Assembly (NCBI GenBank): GCA_900545085.1
Contig: UQXU01000026.1
Coordinates: 1-19,277, forward strand
Direction of reading: 5' to 3'
DNA length: 19,277 nucleotides
From: an uncultured Eubacteriales bacterium
GTDB taxonomy: Bacteria > Bacillota > Clostridia > Christensenellales > Christensenellaceae
This document shows, in pieces, positions 13,786 to 19,277 of the stretch. Position numbers and translations under genes: made by a program. The notes under the pieces are model-generated. The model was not told the origin of the DNA, searched no databases, and was given only the letters and a program-made list of their open reading frames with translations. Position 1 is the first letter of the stretch. Each line of letters opens with the position of its first letter.

Positions 13786-15507
13786 ATGGAAATGTTTTCA
13801 TCTGTAAATACCATTTGGGTATTGCTGGGCGCAGCGATGGTATTCTTTATGCAGGCGGGTTTCGCCATGGTGGAGACCGGTTTCACAAGAGCAAAGAACG
13901 CCGGAAACATCATAATGAAAAACCTTATGGACTTTGCTATAGGAACGCCTGTTTATTGGCTGCTGGGCTTTGGTCTTATGTTTGGCGGGGCGAGCGCTGT
14001 AATAGGCTGGTTAGATCCTACGATCAGCTTTGGAGATTACAGCAGTATACTGCCTGAAGGGGTTCCGCTGTGGGCTTTTGTAATTTTCCAGACGGTGTTC
14101 TGTGCCACATCGGCCACTATTGTATCTGGCTCTATGGCAGAGCGCACGAAGTTTTCCGCATACTGCGTTTATTCTCTGTGCATAAGCGCGATTGTTTATC
14201 CCATATCCGGTCATTGGATTTGGGGAGGCGGATGGCTTGCGGAATTGGGATTCCATGATTTTGCAGGTTCCACAGCTGTTCATATGGTAGGCGGCGTAGC
14301 GGCGCTTATAGGCGCGAAGATGCTGGGACCGCGTATCGGAAAATATGATAAGGACGGCAATGCTAAGGCTATTCCCGGTCATTCTCTGACGCTCGGCGCG
14401 CTCGGCGTGTTTATTCTCTGGTTCTGCTGGTTTGGTTTCAACGGCTGCTCCACGGTGTCCATGACGGGCGACGAGAGCATAACCAGCGCGGGTATGATAT
14501 TCGTAAATACAAACCTCGCAGCGGCAGTCGCTACGGTAGCTACAATGATATTCACATGGCTTCGTTATGGAAAGCCGGACGTATCTATGACGCTGAACGG
14601 CTCTCTGGCAGGCTTGGTCGCTATTACAGCGGGCTGCGACGTGGTATCTCCCGTCGGCGCGGCGATTATCGGCCTTTGCGCAGGCATTCTCGTCGTTATA
14701 GTAATCGAGTTTATAGATAAGAAGCTCAAGATCGACGATCCGGTCGGCGCGATCGGCGTACACGGCGCGTGCGGCGCGTTCGGTACGATAATGACAGGTC
14801 TCTTCGCTGTCGATGGCGGCGTATTCTACGGCGGCGGATTCGAGTTCTTCGGAATCGAAGTGCTTGGCGTAGCGGTAGTAATAGCTTGGGTAGTGGTTAC
14901 GATGCTTATCATATTCACTATCATAAATAAGACGATAGGTCTGCGTGTAAGTGCGGAAGAGGAAATTATGGGTCTGGATGCTACAGAGCACAACCTTCCC
15001 AGCGCATATGCAGACTTCGCTCCTACAGGTATGATGCCAAATGTCGCAGCTTACGTATCTCCTAACGAAGGAGCTCCGGAGAGCGACATAGACAAGGCGG
15101 TTCCTGTGACGAATGTAAACGTACCCGGCGCTCAGGCTCCGTCCAAAAAGGCGAAGATGAGCAAGGTGGTTATTATAACAAATCAGAACAAGTTTGAAAA
15201 CCTGAAGGTCGCTATGGATGAGCTGGGTGTAACCGGTATGACAGTGACCAACGTGCTCGGATGCGGTCAGCAGAAAGGCCGTCCGGAGTATTACCGCGGC
15301 GTTGCAGTGAATATGAACCTGCTGCCGAAGGTGAAGGTAGAGCTTGTAGTATGCAAGATACCCGTGGAGACTATTGTACACTCCGCTAAGAAAGCGCTGT
15401 ACACAGGTCATATCGGCGATGGCAAGATATTCGTATACGACGTTGAGAATGTCATAAAGATCCGCACAGGCGAGCAGGGCTACGACGCTCTGCAGGATGA
15501 AGAATAA
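13786..15507 (+). CDS. amt: ammonium transporter (Amt) fused to a C-terminal PII signalling domain
   Basis: The 573-residue protein has residues 1 to about 400 forming an Amt/Mep/Rh channel. Visible features are the periplasmic-side Asp and first pore His in FHDFAGSTAVHMVGG (His166) and the second pore His in GVHGACG (His326). After a linker (about 411-456) comes a complete PII domain (about 459-573). Its T-loop is GCGQQKGRPEYYRG, with Tyr503 at the position of E. coli Tyr51, followed by LPKVKVELVV and the nucleotide-binding B-loop YTGHIGDGKIFV. Normally free GlnK trimers plug the channel. Here three fused PII domains would sit beneath the trimer permanently, so gating by ATP/ADP and 2-oxoglutarate can be intramolecular. 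AGGAGG precedes the ATG. Confidence 0.95.
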   Translation: MEMFSSVNTIWVLLGAAMVFFMQAGFAMVETGFTRAKNAGNIIMKNLMDFAIGTPVYWLLGFGLMFGGASAVIGWLDPTISFGDYSSILPEGVPLWAFVIFQTVFCATSATIVSGSMAERTKFSAYCVYSLCISAIVYPISGHWIWGGGWLAELGFHDFAGSTAVHMVGGVAALIGAKMLGPRIGKYDKDGNAKAIPGHSLTLGALGVFILWFCWFGFNGCSTVSMTGDESITSAGMIFVNTNLAAAVATVATMIFTWLRYGKPDVSMTLNGSLAGLVAITAGCDVVSPVGAAIIGLCAGILVVIVIEFIDKKLKIDDPVGAIGVHGACGAFGTIMTGLFAVDGGVFYGGGFEFFGIEVLGVAVVIAWVVVTMLIIFTIINKTIGLRVSAEEEIMGLDATEHNLPSAYADFAPTGMMPNVAAYVSPNEGAPESDIDKAVPVTNVNVPGAQAPSKKAKMSKVVIITNQNKFENLKVAMDELGVTGMTVTNVLGCGQQKGRPEYYRGVAVNMNLLPKVKVELVVCKIPVETIVHSAKKALYTGHIGDGKIFVYDVENVIKIRTGEQGYDALQDEE

Positions 15508-15558
15508 AGCCTGTAAATAAATTTGCTAGTTCCAACTATATAACTCAATCTCTTCGGG

Positions 15559-15598
15559 GCGGAGCCGGTTTGCTGAGCAAACCGGCTCTGCTTCTGTA
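15559..15598 (+). terminator. terminator after the ammonium transporter gene
   Basis: GCGGAGCCGGTTTGC (15559-15573) pairs with GCAAACCGGCTCTGC (15577-15591), a 15-bp stem with one G-U pair and a 3-nt loop. It is followed by TTCTGTATAT, an imperfect T run. Confidence 0.8.
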
Positions 15599-15657
15599 TA
15601 TCTATAAAAAATAATGCAAAAGAAATATGGAGATTGTAACATTTTGCAACAAATCTA

Positions 15658-15687
15658 TTGACAGCTTAGTTGATTAGTGCTTAAATT
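15658..15687 (+). promoter_or_regulatory. promoter of the deoC operon
   Basis: TTGACA (15658-15663) is followed after 17-18 nt by TTAAAT/TAAATT (15681-15687). Just upstream, an imperfect dyad TTGTAAC...GCAACAA (15634-15652) could bind a regulator. Confidence 0.6.
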
Positions 15688-15724
15688 ATATTAACTCAGG
15701 AAAGGAAGAAGCTGTAAGCAAAAT

Positions 15725-16387
15725 ATGAATACAGAAAAAATAATAAGCATGATAGATCATACGCTGCTAAAGCCGGACGCGCCTTTCGAAGCCGTCTGTA
15801 AAGTTTTAGACGAGACGGCAACATGCGGAGCTGCGAGCGCGTGCATATCTCCATGGTATGTAAAAGCAGCGCGGGATTATATAGGCGATAGAGCGTGCAT
15901 ATGTACAGTTGTGGGATTTCCGTCGGGACAGAGCACACCGCGTATAAAGGCGGAGGAAGCGGCGGAAGCGGCTGCGAACGGAGCGGACGAGATAGACATG
16001 GTGCTGAATTATGCGGCTTTGAAGCAGGGAATGAGCGAATATGTTCTCAGGGAGATTGAGAGCGTGAAGCGTGCGATAGAAGGCCGCGTGCTCAAAGTCA
16101 TAATAGAGACTTGCGCTTTGACTGATGAGGAAAAAGCTGCCGCGGCTCAGCTCGTATGCGACGCGGGAGCTGATTATGTAAAGACTTCGACGGGCTTCGC
16201 TTCGGGCGGCGCGCTTATCAAAGACGTCAGGCTGATAGCGCAAAATGTGCATAGCGGCGTAAAGATAAAGGCGGCAGGCGGAATAGCGACATTGGAACAG
16301 GCTGAGGAATTTATAAAGGCGGGCTGTTCCAGAATAGGGTCGAGCAGGATTATTCCGGCATTTTTGCAGCAAAATAAACAGATATAA
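15725..16387 (+). CDS. deoC: deoxyribose-phosphate aldolase
   Basis: The 220-residue class I aldolase splits 2-deoxyribose 5-phosphate to glyceraldehyde 3-phosphate and acetaldehyde. Conserved active-site residues are present: Asp91 in EIDMVLN, the Schiff-base Lys153 in YVKTSTGF and Lys182 in VKIKAAGGI, plus the phosphate-binding GSS (206-208). N-terminal IDHTLLKPDA is typical. The start is the only usable ATG, because a stop codon lies 11 codons upstream in frame. Its nearest purine-rich stretch (AAAGGAAG, 15701-15708) is about 17 nt away, so translation may be weak or use structure. It is the first gene of a deoC-deoB-cdd unit that feeds deoxynucleosides into glycolysis. Confidence 0.96.
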   Translation: MNTEKIISMIDHTLLKPDAPFEAVCKVLDETATCGAASACISPWYVKAARDYIGDRACICTVVGFPSGQSTPRIKAEEAAEAAANGADEIDMVLNYAALKQGMSEYVLREIESVKRAIEGRVLKVIIETCALTDEEKAAAAQLVCDAGADYVKTSTGFASGGALIKDVRLIAQNVHSGVKIKAAGGIATLEQAEEFIKAGCSRIGSSRIIPAFLQQNKQI

Positions 16388-16414
16388 TTTTAAATTTAAG
16401 AAAGGAATTTTATC

Positions 16415-17596
16415 ATGGATAGAGTTTTTTTGATAGTTCTGGACAGCTTCGGAATAGGGGCAGAGCCTGATTGCGAGATGTTCGGCGATGCAGAAACGGT
16501 TAACACTTTAAAAAGCGTTTCCGGAAGCGATGCTCTCGACGTGCCGAATATGACGGCGCTCGGGCTTTACAATATAGATGAAACGGGAGAGAGAAAGGCG
16601 GCGGAAAACCCGAAAGGCAGCTTCGCGAGAATGCGAGAGGCGTCCATGGCGAAAGATACGACCGTCGGGCATTGGGAAATAGCGGGCTTGATATCTCACA
16701 AGCCTATGCCGACATATCCGGACGGATTCCCCGACGAAGTCATAGAGGAGTTTTCCAGACTTACGGGCCGCGAAGTTATATGTAACAAACCATATTCCGG
16801 AACGCAGGTGATAAAAGATTACGGTCAGGAGCAGATAAGGACAGGCGCGCTTATAGTTTACACGTCTGCGGACAGTGTATTCCAAGTGGCGGCTCATGAA
16901 AAATATATAGGTCTGGATGAATTGTATCGCTGCTGTGAAATAGCGAGAAATCTGCTTCAGGGAGAGCACGGCGTGGGCAGAGTAATAGCGCGCCCTTATG
17001 CGGGAGAATATCCGGATTTTATCCGCACGGCAAACAGGCACGATTATTCTTTGACGCCGCCGGGAAATACGGCTCTCAGAGCCTTGGCGTCGGCAGGCAT
17101 GGACTGCATAGGAATCGGGAAAATATCAGATATCTTTGCCGGAGACGGGATAACGCACAGCTATAAAACCTATGGCAACATTGACGGCATGAAGCGTCTG
17201 CTGGATGTGGTACAGATGGATTTTAAGGGGATTTGCTTTGCCAATCTGGTAGACTTTGATATGTTGTATGGTCATAGGCGAAACGTTCAGGGATACGCGG
17301 CTGCGCTCAGCGAGTTTGATGCATGGCTGCCCTGCTTTATAGAACAGATGCGCGAGAACGATGCACTTATAATCACGGCGGATCATGGGTGCGACCCTTG
17401 CGCGGCGGGGACGGATCATACGAGAGAATATGTGCCGATGCTTATATATTCTCAGTCTCTGCTGGGAGGAGTCAATTTGCATACGAGAGAGAGCTTCGCA
17501 GACATAGGCGCGACGGTGCTCGAGCTGCTCGGAGTGAAATCTGAGATAGACGGAAGAAGCTTTGCGCCGCTGCTGTATAAGGATGGACAGAAATGA
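16415..17596 (+). CDS. deoB: phosphopentomutase
   Basis: The 393-residue alkaline phosphatase superfamily mutase interconverts ribose or deoxyribose 1-phosphate and 5-phosphate. Metal-binding and catalytic segments are visible: VFLIVLDSFGIG (Asp10), KDTTVGHWEIAG (80-91, the phosphorylated Thr region), VDFDMLYGHRRN, ITADHGCDP and TDHTREYVPML. Length is normal for the family. AAAGGAA precedes the ATG by about 9 nt, and it starts 27 nt after deoC. It supplies deoxyribose 5-phosphate to DeoC. The stop overlaps the cdd start (ATGA). Confidence 0.97.
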   Translation: MDRVFLIVLDSFGIGAEPDCEMFGDAETVNTLKSVSGSDALDVPNMTALGLYNIDETGERKAAENPKGSFARMREASMAKDTTVGHWEIAGLISHKPMPTYPDGFPDEVIEEFSRLTGREVICNKPYSGTQVIKDYGQEQIRTGALIVYTSADSVFQVAAHEKYIGLDELYRCCEIARNLLQGEHGVGRVIARPYAGEYPDFIRTANRHDYSLTPPGNTALRALASAGMDCIGIGKISDIFAGDGITHSYKTYGNIDGMKRLLDVVQMDFKGICFANLVDFDMLYGHRRNVQGYAAALSEFDAWLPCFIEQMRENDALIITADHGCDPCAAGTDHTREYVPMLIYSQSLLGGVNLHTRESFADIGATVLELLGVKSEIDGRSFAPLLYKDGQK

Positions 17597-17988
17597 CAGA
17601 GAATACGGCGCGGATGCTCATTGCTGAGGCGAAGAGAGCGAGAGAGAATGCGTATACGCCATATTCACATTTTGCCGTCGGGGCGGCCCTGCTGGGAGAG
17701 AGCGGCAAGGTCTACCTCGGATGCAATGTAGAAAACGGAGCGTTTTCGCCGACTATATGCGCAGAGCGCGGAGCGTTCGCTCGGGCGATATGCGATGGAG
17801 AAAGAAGCTTCAGGGCGATAGCTGTCGTAGGAGGCGCGGCTGACGGGGAGATACGGGGCGGAGTGTCGCCTTGCGGAGTATGCAGACAGGTAATGTCTGA
17901 GTTTTGCGGCGAGGACTTTGAGATTGTATTTGCCGATGGCTCTGTGCGCACTCTCGCAGAGCTGCTCCCGGCGGCGTTTGGGCTTTGA
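17593..17988 (+). CDS. cdd: cytidine deaminase
   Basis: The 131-residue enzyme deaminates cytidine or deoxycytidine to (deoxy)uridine. The zinc site is CAE (56-58, with Glu58 as the proton shuttle) and PCGVC (93-97, Cys94 and Cys97). The substrate-binding YTPYSHFAVGAAL and NVENGAF are conserved. The size is that of the short tetrameric class. It overlaps deoB by 4 nt (ATGA), which suggests translational coupling. The operon's own terminator or next gene is not visible, because an IS200/IS605 element starts a few bases past the stop codon. Confidence 0.96.
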   Translation: MTENTARMLIAEAKRARENAYTPYSHFAVGAALLGESGKVYLGCNVENGAFSPTICAERGAFARAICDGERSFRAIAVVGGAADGEIRGGVSPCGVCRQVMSEFCGEDFEIVFADGSVRTLAELLPAAFGL

Positions 17989-17994
17989 AATAAT

Positions 17995-18037
17995 GCTACC
18001 GCAATCCCACTGGCTTTAGACGGTGGGTTAAGGTAGC
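17995..18037 (+). repeat. imperfect palindrome at the left end of the IS element
   Basis: GCTACC (17995-18000) pairs with GGTAGC (18032-18037), and inner CCCAC (18006-18010) pairs with GTGGG (18023-18027), with AA/TT in between and small internal loops. IS200/IS605 elements carry such subterminal hairpins, which TnpA binds as single strands. Confidence 0.85.
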
Positions 18038-18050
18038 CAAAAGTAGCGAT

Positions 18051-18473
18051 TTGTGCTATACTTACGTTGCGGTAACATGGAAATCGAAAAACAGGCACAA
18101 ATATTTGTTACAGTACCATATTATCTTCGTATGCAAATATAGAAAGAAACTGCTGATATCAAAACAGATAGCAGACGATATAAAACAGCTTGCTTACGAG
18201 ATATGTCAAAAACACAAAGTCATTATCAGATATATGGAGACGGATAAAGACCATATCCATTACATGATAGAAACGAAATCAACGATGTCTGTTAGCAAAA
18301 TCGTAAATCTGATGAAAAGCTATACGACATATCATATTTGTGAGAGATATCCAAACTATCTCAAGAAGCATTTCTGGAAGGAGCACACTTTCTGGGCAGA
18401 TGGGTATTTTGCCTGTAGCGTAGGAAATGTTTCGGAAGAAATGCCGCGTAAATACATAGAAAACCAGGGCTAA
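18051..18473 (+). CDS. tnpA: IS200/IS605 transposase TnpA (Y1 HUH enzyme)
   Basis: This is a single-strand DNA transposase of up to 140 residues. The HUH motif is HIH (68-70), and the catalytic tyrosine helix is MPRKYIENQG, with Tyr135 and the metal-ligand Gln139 spaced as in IS608. The core NRHKYLLQYHIIFVCKYRKKL is typical. The start is uncertain: no ATG is in frame before the core. The TTG at 18051 is the best available, with only a weak AAGGT (18030-18034) well upstream. Homologues usually begin near NRH, so 18051 may be slightly too early. The active residues look intact. Confidence 0.88.
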   Translation: MCYTYVAVTWKSKNRHKYLLQYHIIFVCKYRKKLLISKQIADDIKQLAYEICQKHKVIIRYMETDKDHIHYMIETKSTMSVSKIVNLMKSYTTYHICERYPNYLKKHFWKEHTFWADGYFACSVGNVSEEMPRKYIENQG

Positions 18474-18491
18474 AAAAGGTGGTGACAGCAA

Positions 18492-19277
18492 ATGTTAAAA
18501 GCATATAAATACAGGATTTATCCGAATAATGAGCAGAAAACACAGATTGCGAAAACATTCGGCTGTTGTCGCTTTGTTTATAATCAAGCTCTGGCATATC
18601 GGAAAGAAGCTTATGAGCAGGAGAAAAAATCTGTCAGTAAAACCGACTGTAACAATTACTGCAACAGGGAATTAAAGAAAACATATGAATGGCTGAGGGA
18701 AGTGGATAAATTTGCCCTGACAAAAGCAATTTACAACATGGATTCTGCCTATCAGAAGTTTTTCAGGGAGCACGCCGGGTATCCGAAATTTAAGAGTAAG
18801 CATGATAACCATAAATCATATACAACCAACTTCACGAATGGAAATATAGCTGTAGATTTTGAGAATGGGAAAATAAAGCTGCCAAAATTAAAAGGAGTAA
18901 AAGCAAAACTACACAGAGAGTTTCGTGGTCAAATAAAATCAGCTACAATAAGTCAGGTTCTAAGTGGAAAATACTACGTATCGATGCTGATAGAAACAGA
19001 ACATGAAGAATTACCGCACAGAAATCAAAATATAGGTCTGGATTTAGGGATTAAGGATTTATGCATTACATCGGATGGGAGAAAGTACGAAAATCCAAAG
19101 ACAATAAAGAAGTACGAGAAAAAACTGTCAAGACTGCAAAGGCAACTGGCACACAAGGAAAAAGGCGGCAGCAATTACCGGAAGAAGAAAAAAGAAATAG
19201 CATTATGCCATGAGAAGATAACAAATACCAGAAAAGATTATCTGCATAAGATTTCACACGAAATTGTTAGCGAAAAC
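18492..19277 (+). CDS. tnpB: TnpB RNA-guided nuclease, 3' end cut by the window
   Basis: The frame is open from the ATG at 18492 to the last base (262 codons) and continues outside. AAGGTGGTG lies before the ATG, 18 nt after tnpA. The N-terminal region YKYRIYPNNEQKTQIAKTFG and FVYNQAL is the usual TnpB start. GLDLGIKDL (182-190) contains the RuvC-I catalytic aspartate (Asp184). The remaining RuvC acidic residues, the CxxC zinc ribbon and the omega RNA at the right end lie past 19277. IS605 TnpB proteins are known RNA-guided DNA nucleases. Whether this copy is complete cannot be told. Confidence 0.92.
   Translation, partial: MLKAYKYRIYPNNEQKTQIAKTFGCCRFVYNQALAYRKEAYEQEKKSVSKTDCNNYCNRELKKTYEWLREVDKFALTKAIYNMDSAYQKFFREHAGYPKFKSKHDNHKSYTTNFTNGNIAVDFENGKIKLPKLKGVKAKLHREFRGQIKSATISQVLSGKYYVSMLIETEHEELPHRNQNIGLDLGIKDLCITSDGRKYENPKTIKKYEKKLSRLQRQLAHKEKGGSNYRKKKKEIALCHEKITNTRKDYLHKISHEIVSEN

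Larger units (their letters stand above)
17989..19277 (+). mobile_element. IS200/IS605-family element (left part; right end outside the window)
   Basis: A palindromic left end (17995-18037) is followed by tnpA and tnpB in the same direction. The region is visibly richer in A/T than the deo genes. The exact left cleavage point cannot be fixed without an empty site, and the right end lies beyond 19277. Confidence 0.88.

Noticed and set aside
14011..15411. 466-codon minus-strand ORF opposite the ammonium transporter
   Set aside because: It is a shadow of a strongly conserved gene; its translation is rich in Arg/Tyr/His/Cys with no domain.
1..19277. CRISPR array, prophage or toxin-antitoxin pair
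   Set aside because: No regularly spaced repeats, integrase, phage structural genes or paired small toxin/antitoxin ORFs were found.

Overview
The window reads as a chromosomal segment of an anaerobic member of the Firmicutes, most likely class Clostridia. This is inferred from strong AGGAGG-type ribosome binding sites, perfect TTGACA/TATAAT promoters, tRNA genes with encoded CCA ends, a type III glutamine synthetase, an archaeal/clostridial split glutamate synthase and an IS200/IS605 element. I cannot name the species.

Layout. Positions 1-270 hold the end of a tRNA cluster (Thr partial, Tyr, Leu) and its terminator. A WrbA-like flavodoxin (minus strand) follows, with an inverted repeat at its promoter. 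Positions 1066-2813 are a three-gene surface cassette: one membrane-anchored and two tandem secreted paralogues of unknown function. Positions 2814-3114 hold a strong hairpin and the broken 3' end of an IS3-family transposase gene. Positions 3115-5923 hold small minus-strand genes, several with their own visible promoter: a nicotinamidase-like hydrolase, an XRE regulator with six membrane segments, a CrtO-like membrane protein, a membrane zinc-ribbon protein and a 41-residue membrane peptide.

The core is a nitrogen-assimilation island at 6044-15598. On the minus strand, five tightly coupled genes encode a split glutamate synthase: amidotransferase, FMN/Fe-S synthase subunit, 16-Cys polyferredoxin, FAD/NAD(P) oxidoreductase and GXGXG subunit. 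Diverging from them are a type III glutamine synthetase and an ammonium channel fused to a C-terminal PII domain. Together they import ammonium, fix it into glutamine, pass the amide to 2-oxoglutarate and sense nitrogen state in the transporter itself. The shared control region carries a GlnR/TnrA-type dyad exactly over the -35 box of the glutamate synthase promoter. On the other side, a strong terminator hairpin starts about 10 nt after the predicted glutamine synthetase transcription start.

Positions 15658-17988 are a deoC-deoB-cdd operon for deoxynucleoside salvage and catabolism. An IS200/IS605 element (palindromic left end, tnpA, and tnpB open at the window edge) begins a few bases after the cdd stop codon.

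No wholly novel system is proven here. The best candidates are the surface cassette, with its sign of recent exchange between paralogues, and the combined control of the nitrogen island (dyad on -35, start-proximal attenuator, transporter-PII fusion).
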